Shown piece after piece: positions 11,349-23,267 of a DNA stretch of 64,000 nt. The notes under the pieces are model-generated. The model had not been told where the DNA came from. It did no database searches and saw nothing but the letters and a program-made list of their open reading frames with translations. Numbering within the stretch: position 1 is the first letter of the stretch; each line of letters opens with the position of its first letter. The DNA is from Straminergon stramineum (taxonomy: Eukaryota > Streptophyta > Bryopsida > Hypnales > Calliergonaceae). The stretch covers positions 25,408,248 to 25,472,247 of the forward strand of contig OY987266.1 in assembly GCA_963920665.1 (NCBI GenBank). Direction: 5' to 3'. The position numbers and the translations under genes were made by a program.

Positions 11349-14313
11349 TCAGAAAGTTCGGAGATACTCTGGTTCTTCAATACAAGCAAGGAACTCCTCA
11401 CTGAAAATGTCCATCGAAGAACCATCACCACCTTTTGCCTTCTTCTCCAACAGACGGTCTAGGAGAGGAACTGTGTGACGGTTATGTCGCAAGCAGAACT
11501 CAGCTTCTAAAATTTTTCTGTCTTCAGGTGATATGTCTCCGTGTGTTCCCTAAGAAGAATAACAGTAAATAATCATACCAGTAAAAGATTGAATGGACGA
11601 GATTGTCAGAGGAATGATCAGTGCAAATGTTTAATGTGGCAGTCTGATGACCAATGGGTATATCAAACCCAGAGTGATGACAAAAGAAAAACTTACAGAG
11701 CGAGTGATTCGGTCGCGAGCAGCATGGTGCATGAGTATCCCGGCAGCAACTGAAACATTAAAAGACTCCACCATGCCCGCCATGGGAATGCAACAACGGA
11801 TATCAGATTGTTCTATGGCTTCCTCGCTGGCACCCCTGCAAAAGGAGAAATCTCTATTATCTCACGAATAGCTTCGAAACCAACGCAGACAACACACACC
11901 AACTGATCCAAAAGAGAAAACTAGTAACCCCTATAGAAACACTAGATGACTTCATGATTTGTAACAAAATACAAAACAAGAACCTGTTGATACACACAAT
12001 ACGATCTACGTTTAGTACTTCAAATCACGTGTTTTATATCACAGAACCTAAATGTGAATAGAAAAACAAGAAAATCCTGAAACTTCTCATCAGTGCATAT
12101 TTAAACTCACTTGAACTCATTTCCAAAGAAAACAGCGGTTGGTATGGTCCAGTCCATGTCATGAATAGACACCTGTCAGTCACAAGAGGTAATCCAAAAA
12201 ATAAGGACCGTCGAAATCGAAGTGATCCAAAATTGTGGTAAACTACTAGTGTCATCAGAGTCACTGCGGACAAAGTCCAGTTCACGAAAGCTCACTGTGT
12301 CAGGGGAGATATCTGTGACAGCAATACGATAGCCCCGTTTCCGCAAAGTGGTAATGCATTCGCTTGTGTTCTCCCACATTTCTGCGTCCAACCACTTTTC
12401 TGTACCCATACTAACCTTCCGGTTCTTCTTATATCTGCAAATGCCAGTCAGAATCCGGTTAAAGGAAACACCAGCAATCCAAGATTATACAAAAAGGTAA
12501 GTTCACTGTTGGCTCTGCGACTCTAGTAACGATAATATTAGGTCTCGAAAAGAAGACGTAGCCGTTAAAATAATGAGAAAGTTATTGTCTCTACATCCTC
12601 GCTACGAACCAAGATATCGTGGAAAACACACTCGCTTGAGGATAATACGAGTCTTACAGTGCCGTATTACAATCAAACATACTGTACCTTTTCAACGTTG
12701 TATTAATACCCATTTGGTGTCAGTTATCACCTAGGCGACACAATTTTGTCAGAAGTATTACACTAGCTCACAGTAGTCCGAGTAGAGTAAAAGGCTCACT
12801 TTTTCTTGGTCTCATTGCTTATAACGTGAACAGATTGAAACCCTAGAGCATCTGCTGAACGGCAGACAGCAGAGATGTTACCAAGGTCCAAAAGTCCCTC
12901 AACCGCAATACATACAGAATATGTTCGATGTGCAACAACTTCCTCTATCCTTTTTTTGCGTTCATCGACTAGGAACGGAGACAGCATCGAGATCACTTCA
13001 GAACTTGTCAATGTCCTTTCGTCATCAAGCTTGAAACAATCATCGTATGGGAACCACCGCTGCATACTCCCAGTAGTGGACAAATCTAATTTCTCTAAAG
13101 TGCCCTTCTCTTGGAATACGGTTGGGGTGCCTGGTAATTCTTCGTAGTCGTGCTCTTTATTTTCTTCGCTCCTGTCACCAGCTGAAATCGACAAAAACCA
13201 CGTACACCTCACAGATGATAAATCTAGTAACGGATCCCAGAAGCTGCACTATAATTGGAAAGGCTTCATGTATACTTCATAAATTGCAAAGGCATTGCAA
13301 TAGCGCTACCATATACGAGCATTTAAAATTACTTTCAGGTTTTTTATATACAGCACTAAGTACCTGGTAATGGACTTGAGAAAATGATGTCACAAATTTT
13401 CAAAAGAAAAATAAAGCGACAAACACAACGTACAATGACAATGTCATGTTCAAAATCCTCAAGGTAGACTAATATCTCCGTTACTACAGTTGCAGGAGTT
13501 AGATACTACCTGCTGCTTGTGAAGAGCCTGCTAATGACAACTGGTATTCTTCGCCAAGTACGGCTCTTCGAGGAAAACGTCTCCCTGTCATGCACACAAC
13601 TTCAACGATTAAAGCTGCAAAAGTTTCCATAACTAAAGTAAGCCTAGCATAAAAGATACAAGAGTGAATAAAACGCCAGGAACTCCACGAGCGGAGCAGA
13701 CATTAAACTCTTCGGGTTGAATTTGTAATAGATGCCCACATAAAGAAGACACGTTTATCTTCGCCTGGATTCAGGTGATGAAGTATGAAGTGCAGTAGAA
13801 TACTAGGAAGTCTGAGTTTAGTTGCCATCAAGAAATCATTACGAATCAAAATGTATCAAGCAACAAAATATTACGTAAACTGAAATAGAACAGCTAGGGG
13901 CTTGGCTACAAGTGAATCATCATTGCGGAAGAGATCCAGATCACTGCGACCGAACTGCGCATCAAAAAAGACACCAATTTGACACACAACTTGACGAAGC
14001 ACAAACCTCGTTGCAGAGAAGTCTTTGGCACGTTACCAATTCTGAAGCTTTGGTTCAAATCTAACATTCCTGATTTTATGAGTTCCCTGGATGATTTTTT
14101 TTCTACCATCGCGTTCTCTTCTCTTCTTTTTATCACCTGCGCTGATGCCACTGGACTTCTTCTTGTCCAGCATAGTCGCATACACCTTTGCCATACCCAG
14201 GCACCTTTTGGGGATCCTAGTGCTTCAATTCCTAGCAATGTTTTTGAGAACTTTGTATTAAAAGACACCTCTGCACAACGGGATATATTCTTGGACGTCA
14301 TAGCTCCTGCCAT
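11349..14313 (-). CDS. TrmH/SpoU-family RNA 2'-O-ribose methyltransferase (SPOUT fold), probably organellar
   Basis: Seven exons join with every phase closing into 378 codons plus stop: 14313-14205, 13614-13510, 13181-12800, 12434-12296, 12172-12111, 11835-11697 and 11549-11349, with all introns GT-AG. SpoU motif 1 is at about residues 171-186 (LGNISAVCRSADALGF, with the catalytic-type Arg at about 179). Motif 2 is at 260-267 (FFGNEFKG), and motif 3 at 282-296 (IPMAGMVESFNVSVA). These form the knotted S-adenosylmethionine site of TrmH-type enzymes, which methylate the 2'-hydroxyl of a guanosine in tRNA or rRNA. The start is chosen for its strong context (AGCCATGGC) and because the AAAAG|GTGCCT donor in exon 1 fits the phase of exon 2. 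The first 70 residues are rich in Ser, Thr, Lys and Arg, as in an organellar transit peptide, but targeting is inference. Length resembles plant homologues of about 350 aa. The first exon is the least certain part. Confidence 0.9.
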
Positions 14314-15570
14314 GGCTACTGCTTGCTGACAGGCTCGAGCAAATAAAGCCTGAGAACTTCCTCAGAAGGAATATTGCGAAGTACAAAAATCAGGGATGCG
14401 GCGCAAATACATCCTGTGATTTCCGAGTCCAGGCACTTGCTCACAACAAGGCAAAACGACAATTGTTTCAGAGCAGAACTTCTGGTAGAAAGGGACAAAA
14501 TCGTCTCCTGTAGTAAAAAGCATTGCAACTATGACAATATCTGTAGGGACTTCTTTGTCCAACCCTGAACTTCATTCACCACCACATGTGCGTCATTATA
14601 GTAACTCTCCTAATGAAACATCGAAGAAGAGTTAGACTGCACAATTGCATAGTTAATCTAGCTAGATTGCGAGTGGATTGCGATCGAAAATCAGCATACT
14701 ATGCAAGTGAAATAGTATGCAGTACCTAAAAGAAGAATGTGCGATTGCCGGAAATGCTTACGATTTATCAAAGTGCGAACAATTCTGAATGCAAGTCAGC
14801 TTGAGTTCTTGAATCAGATGTTTCGCAGAGGACAGTGCTGGATTGTAACTGCTTCCTCCTGAAGCCAAATGCATCGGAAAGCCCCAGAAAGTTCACTCCT
14901 GTAGCCAGAAGCTTCTTAGAATGCTCAAATGACAACGAACGCTTCTGAATATGAAAAATCCGGATGAAATTCCGATTAATTCAAAGACAAGAGAGAATCA
15001 ACAGAGAAAATCCTGTTATTTAACCTAACTTCTGAGCTCCTCAATTTACAACAGACATTAGCATTTGACGCACTAAACGTGAGACTCAGAATCACAACTT
15101 AAATTGTGCATCTAAGTAAACGTTACATTGCTTAAAATTCTGACGAAAATGTTGCTGTCTCACTGCAACTGAAACGGGAATAATATTCCAAACATATAAC
15201 GAATTTTTCTCTGCATAAGCCAAGACAAAAGTCCAGCTTCGACAAGGACTTGACCGTAATCTTGCCAAAAGCTCTAGGAATCGAAACTTCAAAGCAGCAG
15301 GAGTACCTTATTCCGCTGTCTGGGAAACGAATCCAAAGACTCCGCGAATTGCACACAGCACGATACAAAACGCACTTTCAAGCGGCCATAGAATGCGAGT
15401 GCTTGTGAGGTTTATAGTCTTCGACTCCCTCGAAAGCGAGCTCGTAAGCTTATACGAATGTATGCTGAACCCTGGATAACGACTGAACTCTTCGAACGAA
15501 CGAACTCTGTCGGGCCGAGTCAGTCGATGTTCGGGCACATTCATCCACAATTAGATGAAGCCTGAGCGAT
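14314..15570 (-). promoter_or_regulatory. Probable 5' leader and promoter of the methyltransferase gene
   Basis: The block upstream of the minus-strand start is richer in GC than the repeats beyond it and ends abruptly at the element starting at 15584. Minus-strand ORFs at 15092-15292, 15132-15368 and 15308-15550 show no domain. I read the segment as untranslated leader, possibly with introns, plus promoter. The transcription start is not visible; the transposon edge about 1.3 kb upstream of the ATG limits the native promoter. Confidence 0.4.
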
Positions 15571-15583
15571 GCTGACTACCTCT

Positions 15584-16558
15584 TTAACCCCTCATCGCCG
15601 AAGGGGACCAAAAGTGTCCTCACAGAGTTTCAAATCCAATTCATAGTGCTGTAACTTTTGCACCCGATGTACGAATTCAATAAAACTTGTTGGAAAGTTT
15701 GCATTCTCTCTTCTAGTTTGTATGGTAAAATTTTCAGATCAGTCTAAGATGTACTGATTTTTTGGAAGCTAATCGAAGTTCAATAGTTCACCAAACTGCA
15801 TTTGATGGCTGAAACTTTAGGGGCTTACATCTCCTTCATCCAATGTCTGTTTTCAATAAAATTTGTTGGGTAGAATAAAATCCATTAAGTTCCCCTTGAA
15901 GTCTAGTTGTTGTGTTCTAATTTTCATGTCAATCAAAGTTATTTTGAATTTTGGAAGCAATTCAAAGTTCAAAATCGTGACATTTTTGGATTATAGTGAA
16001 CTTTGGCAACTTGTCTCTTCTTCATACAAAGTTTGTTTCCAATAAAAAATTTGAAAAGTTGTGCATACTAGTCTGGTTTGTGTGGCTAAAATTTCATATT
16101 AATCCAAGAAGTCATGAGTGATTGAGAAGCATTTTAGTAGAAGGAGGTTCAACCTTAGATGTGTTTTTTGCAACTTTTCTTGCTATTTTTTGACATTTCA
16201 AAGCCATTTTGAAGACACAACAAGTCAATTGAATGATATTTTTTTTCACTAATGTGTTTGTATGTTGGTTTTGAATCACTTTACTAGTTTAAAGATTTTT
16301 CAATTTGAGTAGGTTTACAAGTCAAATTTCACCTCCAAATGTGTTTTTTAGGAAAATTTCAGCATCTTTTTTTTCAATACTAAAACATTATAATTTTGCA
16401 ATTTGTGTGGCCATATGACTCAAAATATTTTTTCATGTCATGTACAATATAAGATTTTACAGTTGAGATCTCTATAACTAAGTGACCTTTAAATCTATAA
16501 GACTTCAAAAGCAATGATGTTTTTAAGCCCGTTTAAGCCTTAGGCAATGAGGAGTTAA
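15584..16558 (+). mobile_element. TTAA-flanked piggyBac-like MITE, family B (975 bp)
   Basis: It begins TTAA-CCCCTCATCGCCGAAG and ends with GGCAATGAGGAG-TTAA, an imperfect inverted terminus. Its whole length matches the element at 33623-34578 in the same orientation; shared phrases include GGGGACCAAAAGTGTCCTCA near the left end, GAAGCATTTTAGTAGAAGGA in the middle and ACTAAAACATTATAAT near the right. The interior is non-coding. This copy sits against the upstream side of the methyltransferase leader. It is more diverged at its right end than the 33.6-kb copy. Confidence 0.75.
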
Positions 16559-16853
16559 CATCACATTCACTTATATCATTTTTTTTTCTATTCTCTCATT
16601 GACTATGCAAGGATGCAAAGAACAAAAAATGTGTGATGAATGATTTTAGGGTTTTACTACCACATTGTATTACTGTCAAGGTTAGATTTAGGCATACATA
16701 AAGTATGTCTATTTGAAATTTTGAAATTTTATAAGTAAAATGTTCAAAAGATTATTGAATTTTTTTCTTCCATATTGTCTAATTTTGGGATTATTTTTTA
16801 TTATATAAGAAGTTGTGAAGAGTAACATTTTCAAATACAAAACTCTAAAGCAT

Positions 16854-17435
16854 TTAACCCCTAAGCATACAAAGTCTTCTCCAAAATTGACAATTTGAGA
16901 AAAATCATTATAAAGTGTTATTTGAAAGAATATTTTGGAATTGATTCACAAATAAAAATTGTAGATTTGGAATTTTAGATTCCATCTATACAATTAGATT
17001 CACCAAAGCTATCACCAATATCTTTTTACAAATTTTGAAAAAAAATTCAAAATTCCTTCTAAATCCAGTTATGAGCAATATTATCATTTGTGGATAAAAA
17101 TTTGTTGAAATGGATTTGAAACAAGGATCTCTTGACATATTGATTTAAAAAAAAAATTGTATTCTTAAAATCTATGACTTCATTTTTGCAAATCCAGTTT
17201 TGAACTAGAGTCAATGTAATTTTGGCTTGGTCAACCACTCAACAAACTTGAACATTTGTAATTTAGAAAAACATAAACTTTAGTAACACCAAATCCAACC
17301 ATTAGATAGAAAATCAACTTACTAAAGTATCTCCACAAATTAGGATGACTTTCATCCAAGTAGTAATGAGGATGAAACTTGAGTTTCTATCTATTTGTCA
17401 TCCCAAAACTCAACATCAAAGTGCTCAGGGATTAA
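16854..17435. mobile_element. Possible TTAA-flanked piggyBac-like MITE (582 bp)
   Basis: The left end reads TTAA-CCCCTAAGCATAC and the right end, reverse-complemented, TTAA-TCCCTGAGCAC. The termini agree at most positions but are diverged, and I found no second copy in the window, so the assignment depends on the ends alone. The interior is AT-rich and non-coding. Confidence 0.4.
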
Positions 17436-17667
17436 TTAATGATCATCACCAAGTTGAAATGGAAAAACAACCAAAAAAAGATTGGATAATAAAAAAAACA
17501 TTATCTTAGAAAAGGCATCACAAAAAAAAAATAAGAAAGGTTACCACAACTTAAACAAAAAGAGTTGTGGTAGTCAAAAAACAAAAAAATTAATAGCAAA
17601 AAATACCAAAATTTTAAAATTCTGAAATGTGATTTTCAACTCACCTAAACCATTCAACACTAAAAAG

Positions 17668-19259
17668 TACTCCCCTCTATCTAGAAATAAATATGTGGTT
17701 TCTAGAAAAGACTAAATGAACTTGTAAGGTGCTCTTATTTGCACAAGGATGTGTAGATTTTTTGTCATTCCCTATATGAGTGAAAGTTTTGAAGTTAAAA
17801 GTCAAGCGGAACATGTTGAAAGTAGGCACCAAAATTGCCAATTTTCTCCTATTTTTGCAACTAGCTCTAATACAATGAATTCCAATCAATTTGCAACCTA
17901 TTCCGATGCAAAGAATTTCAATTAGATCTTGTGCATTCAACTTCAAAGGTTTCCTATGATTCAACTCAAAGGATCTAATGTTAGTGAATTTTGATCAATT
18001 GTTGTCAATGAGCTTTGATGAACTTCTGTCATGAAGTTGCTATTAGAACATACGATTCAACTACAATCAATTATTGTGATTCAATTGCAATCCAATCTAG
18101 TGATTCAATTTTGATCAACTTTGGTAATCCAAGTTTGATCATGGACACCATCAAGCTAGCCTAGTTGCCCTAGCATTTCATTTCTATGAAGTGTTGAAAC
18201 AATGTATTCAATTTGGGATAAGGAATATTTGGAAACCTCTAATTTATTTTGGGACAAAGGTTGTAACACGCTATGGCAATCTATTGCTAAATTTGACCCT
18301 AATGTACAATATTACAAAAAATGTATAATAATTTTACGCATTTTACAACCATGTTTTATTACTATATATCACAAAGAAGAAACACACACAAGTTATGACT
18401 AGGAGTTATGAATTTGTATAAAAAATTGATACATGAATGGAGCATGCTTGAATTCACTTGTCATCCAAATGTTGAATACTTGGACAATAAGGTAGAGATG
18501 TCTTAATGTCTTAGGCTCACTTTATACTAGGGCCCTAGCTTGATTTGAAGTTGGCCCAATTTACAATTCGTGGGACCAACTCAAATCGGGCCCAAGTTGA
18601 AAAATTATTATGGATCAATGACTATAATGAATCTATTATTATAACTTTGGACCAATTTTTGGCACCAAATTACCACTACATAAGGGTCATATAAATGGCT
18701 ATTGGATGAAAAAGAGAATTGGTCTAGTTTTCAATATAAAGTCTATTGGTTTGAATTATGGCTCAATTTAAGGACCTAAGCATTCCTATTAGTTGATTGT
18801 AGTTGATTTTGAAATTGAGCCAACAATTAGGCCTTCATTTAATGTGGCCAAAATAAGGTTTTAGGGCCTTCATAATACTTTGTTCCACACACCACTCTTT
18901 GGGTCTCCTCTAAAAACATGAAAATTGTAGAAAACCTCCTTACCTCCATCCTAGTTGCTATCTATTTTCACATAGAACTTGTGACCAAGTGCTCCTAGTA
19001 GTTAATCTCACAATTTCTTATAAACGCATAGACAACTTGAATGAACGCAAGTATCATATCTAGCTATTAGGGTGAGTATATTATGCCAAATATTTAATTA
19101 AAGTTGAGAAACCAAATTCAATAGATGTTACAAATACGAATACTCCCTAAAATTTGTGTTTTCTCTATGAAAATTTAAAAAAAAAAGAAAAAAGAAATTT
19201 TCCTAAAATTCTAGCATCTGTTTTTAAATTTATTTTTTGCCCGACATGATAGAGGGGTA
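17668..19259. mobile_element. Possible diverged Tc1/mariner-type element (weak)
   Basis: The left end TA-CTCCCCTCTATC (17668) and the reverse complement of the right end TA-CCCCTCTATC (19259) match apart from two bases and resemble Stowaway-like termini. Between them are about 1.6 kb of AT-rich sequence without transposase; the ORF at 18202-18402 is not domain-like. Short ends this far apart could be coincidental. Confidence 0.25.
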
Positions 19260-19483
19260 CGGAAGTATGCAACAATTTCAAGATTGAATCATCCCAGTCT
19301 GTGAAACTCGTTCTACACTTGGAATCTATGATCACACAGAAACCTTTTGTGTCATCACTAATAAGTTATGAATCCATCCTGGCCATTAGATTGAGTTCTT
19401 CGGCGCATCCGAACAGGTCAGGTGCACGTTTCTAATCACCAACTCCAAGACCACAAACACCAAACCTGTCGATATCAATTTTC

Positions 19484-20930
19484 TCATGCATTTGCATACC
19501 AAATGATCAGTCCTCTGCACAATGATTCACACCATACTGGCTGCACTATAGATGACATGAGATGAGTAACACCCCACATGATCAAGTGGACATTTCTGCT
19601 ATCAACTGCACTCGAAGCCGTGGATGCATGTTTGAAGCACTTCGATTCACCTGGATGACAAGTTACGCGATGCCCAGATTCGGCCATTTTAGAATTAATC
19701 ATCGTTGAGGGGCTTTTGAGACGCATCAACTCATTAAGACACCTGAGGATCCAATGTGTATTGTCATAAGAAATGTCATCCAAACTCTGTAATTTCGCTA
19801 CAGAAGAGAAACCCGCCATAGCCATGGGATTTCGAAATTTTCAGTTCAATATATATCAGCCCCTGTTTCACGTACTCACCCTCCGTCATTAGAATTACTC
19901 ACATGTAAATCATTCCCTATGTTTCGAGTGGTTTTCAGAAATGGCGGAAAGCAACCGAATTTTCACAACAGCAAGCTGAGTTACTGGGTGCAAATAATCA
20001 GATAGTACAGATCCGTAGTTCCTTCGCTCGAAATATCGTCATCGGTTACCAGCGTGCAACAGCTCGCTCTTGGGCGGGTTCTAATGCGGATTTCAAACTA
20101 TGTGGAAGTGGACGCTCAAAAGAGAATCGTGATGGACTTCTGGGTAGCCAATCGCAACATTGACCAATAGAGAAATATTGAGCATCGGACTGGCGATTAG
20201 CAAGGTGACTAAATAGCAAGCGGACGAGTCGCCGCTCCTTCAAGCAAAGTGGCAGCAATCAGTTCTATACGGTGCCATTAGCCGAGTCAGGGGAGAAAGA
20301 AAACAAGCCAATTTAAAATGGATCACTTCAATGTCTGCCCTGTGTGATGTGGACATCCCATTTAGCCTTGGAAAACCTTCATCGTGGAATGCATCTCTAG
20401 CAGGGCGCAGTATTGCTCTGGCAGTGTACTGTATATCAAGCGTAAAATTGCAGCAGTAGTCACTGAAGAAGTTTAGGCAGGTGACATCCTTTTTGCGTGA
20501 ATGGATTCCAAGTAATGAGAGACTCTTGAGGATGCCTAGCTAGTCTCAAAGGGCTGGCTTCGTGCAATGCATTCAAACCTGCGAGACGCCTCTGGATTGA
20601 GACAATTCCGAAGTGATATCTCTCCCTCCAAGTCCGCATTGTGAAGACCATTTCAGTCAACATGTTGAGAAGTGATATCCTCCAAGTTAGACGACGGAGG
20701 GAAAGTGGTCTCCGTGAAGATCAGTAGGTGCATGTTCTCGAAGCAGCTTCCACAACTACCTCCAGGGTTCACGATTTGTAAGTTCCGATCGCGAGCTGAA
20801 ATGCAATGCAGGTTACTTGCGATTGTTTGAATTAAAGTGTTGACCCCCGGGATCGAACATTCCAGTGTAAGAAGCATATCATGCCGTAGGTCATTGGGAA
20901 GACGCAGAAAGACTGCACTCGATAACGGAT
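19484..20930 (-). pseudogene. Unidentified, possibly decayed minus-strand coding block
   Basis: Several minus-strand frames here look more protein-like than the surrounding AT-rich DNA, though none is a known domain to me. One, about 20930-20653, includes LRLPNDLRHDMLLTLECSIP and continues through ISARDRNLQIVNPGG. Another, 20663-20460, includes FTMRTWRERYHFGIVSIQRR. A third, 19825-19484, starts in a good context (CCCATGGCT) with SVAKLQSLDDISYDNTHWIL. They are in different frames, and I could not join them by clear splice sites. This could be an old gene fragment or exons of an unrecognised gene. Confidence 0.25.
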
Positions 20931-22997
20931 TCTAGGACTTAGGGCTAGCGTGGTCGTTCCTCCAATACGGAGGATTACATTGCCATACTTTGTGCTGTAG
21001 GTGCACGAGCGCGTGCTTCAATTCATCCAGAGCTGCCGACTAGCTATTGATTTCCTTGGGAGTAAGTTGCGCGTGTCTGGTCACAGATAGAAGGGTTAGG
21101 GTTAGGGTTGCTTGCTTGACCAGAACATGGAAGTGGTTGCGGCAGCCTCGCAAGCCTCGCAGGCGCATCCGTCTAGTGATGACAATGGAGGTCGACCACA
21201 AACGCTGTGAAATGGCCGCATTCCTCTACCTTGAGGCTGCAATTTGTGCGGAGCGACAGCACCACTGCCACGACACTGGTACCGGTACTCACGCACACCA
21301 AAAGTGAACAGGGATTCCCAGTATCCCCACCTCCGTTGTGGCAGACACCTTTTCACTTTCCACTCTCACTTCAAACAGTCGCCGTTCTATCGTCGCGACA
21401 ACCAGGTGGTACAGTTTGGAGCGTCCACATGTATCCATGCGCTTCGTTGTCGCCTTCTGCCAATGCCGCGACCATGGTTGCGACTTCGGTGGAAATGGCT
21501 GCCATGCAGCAGCCCACTTACAGATGGTGGCCACATGGCCGGGGATTCGTGGTGTAGTTTGGCAACTGCACGACCTGGAGGAAAAGCTGCTTTAGCGGGA
21601 GCAGAATTCTCACTTACACCCAAACTTCGTGAATTACTGAGAGAGACGGTGGAGGAGATCAAAGAAATGCTCAGACACTAAGTGAGGTTTGAATATTATT
21701 CCTGTCATATTATTGGGGAGAGCTTGTTCTCACTCTCGGAGACCAGGCAACCAGGCTGTGTTCATTGTAATCTGTGGGGGCATGTGACTGCAGTCACCTT
21801 TTGGAGACAGCTGAGCTCATGAACAGAGGCACGAGCCTTCTGACATCAGAACCAACGAATCATATGGACTTAGCTAGGACCAGATGGAACTGGGAACTTC
21901 GGAAGCATAACATACTTTTTCACCGGCACGCAGGTGCAATTAGCGAAAGCTGGTCGGGATTGCTTGTTTAGATTAACAGACCGACAATCAATAGTGGAAC
22001 ACATGCCTGCAGCTTTTGCTGGAGTAGCCGGCACATTCCTGACGACACCAGGCTGCTGCTGTCCCCACAGCTTTCAAAGCCTTGCTCTTGCTCGCGGTAC
22101 AGAATGCGAGGCTCTGACAACTCTACTAAGTCTTGGGCATACAATTTTCTGAGTGATGCTTCCTCCTGAGTGTGGGGCGTGCCCGCTCAAGTGCAATGCC
22201 GGTGTCTTCATACTGTAGCTTTCGATGGAGTCTACCTAATCCACCAGCACGCCAGAAGTGCCTTCTTAGCCTGCCCTTTACGTCACTCCATGCTCACTGC
22301 TCCCACATGCGGCCTGAGCGGTAGTACGTTCCACGCTGGGTCATTTTCATCCCCGCTGTCGGGTTGGCACTTCTGGCTCTTCTGAGATCTTGTCGAAACT
22401 GGCTAATGCTCCAATTCTGCAGGTCTGACTCCGCGAATCAGGTTGGGACTGAGGACCTTGTGTCCTACTCCTGTCTGGTATAATTTGAGAATCATGAACA
22501 TTTTGGGTTGGAGAGCTGGCCCTCGATCACGTGAGAATGCAGCTAGGGACTGAGCTCCTTCATCACATTCTAACTTGTTGCTAGCCTGTTCCTTCGCTTG
22601 CTGATCCATTACATGGTTAGCACACTTGGGGAATTTCTTGCGGACAGGTTCATTCTTATGAGTTCCAAAGAATGGACTGGGTATGATCACTTAGTTTCGA
22701 GGAGCTGCCGATGCGGAGCCTATAGCTAGCTAGGGACACAGATTTCAGTTCGAGTATTCGAAATGATCATGGCCGAGCTGCTTGTTTGTGAATCGAGGAA
22801 GAATCCAGCAGCGACTTTGGACATTTTTGTAAGCTAATCTGACTGGAACTTTGGGTTGGACATTGCTGTATTGCAATTTGGGATTTTGCTTTGGACGTTG
22901 CTGACAGTCAAAGGCAAGTAGAAGTAGCTTGGTGTAAATTCCATGCTTCCTTCGTTGCAGGAAAGCAGCTGCGGCGGCAGCTTCCCCAGGAGTCCAG

Positions 22998-23069
22998 CTG
23001 CAATTGGAAGATTCTCTTGAGACTCTGCAATTGGAAGGTTCACGTGAGACTCTGCAATTGGAAGGTCGG
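22998..23069 (+). repeat. 27-bp tandem repeat, about 2.6 copies, in the NRL-1 leader region
   Basis: The phrase CTGCAATTGGAAG begins at 22998, 23025 and 23052, an exact 27-bp spacing, joined by ATTCTCTTGAGACT or GTTCACGTGAGACT. It lies about 200 bp upstream of the NRL-1 start codon. Confidence 0.85.
23041..23046 (+). promoter_or_regulatory. G-box (CACGTG) upstream of NRL-1
   Basis: A perfect palindromic CACGTG lies 222 bp before the start codon, inside one unit of the 27-bp tandem repeat. G-boxes bind plant bHLH and bZIP factors, including light-signalling ones, which would suit an NRL gene. A six-base match can be chance, and the site may lie within the transcribed leader. Confidence 0.35.
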
Positions 23070-23267
23070 GGGTTCTCCCCTGTTGGCTGTGGATGTGGCG
23101 ATGGTGACTTCATAAGACATTGCCTTAATTTTCATGTTTACGACAGGCTCTTCATGTAGGTAGAATTTTGTGCGACTTTCATTGATTTTCTACTTAACAA
23201 GCAGCGATATTCCTGCTCGGGGTTGTTTGAAGCATTGCTTATTGGAGAATCTAGCAACTTGGATACA

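Larger units (their letters stand above)
20980..23267 (+). promoter_or_regulatory. GC-richer upstream region and probable leader of NRL-1
   Basis: About 2.3 kb of relatively GC-rich sequence lies directly upstream of the NRL-1 start. It holds no single convincing coding frame. A short plus ORF at 21535-21681 (48 aa, ending LRELLRETVEEIKEMLRH) has a helical, charged C-terminus and might be a small gene or a remnant. Three GGGTTA units near 21092-21109 resemble a telo-box rather than a telomere. The stretch closest to 23267 should contain the untranslated leader of NRL-1, including a small tandem repeat and a G-box. Confidence 0.35.

Noticed and set aside
21092..21109. GGGTTA repeats resembling telomere sequence
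   Set aside because: Only about three units, inside a unique GC-richer leader region; more like a telo-box than an interstitial telomere.
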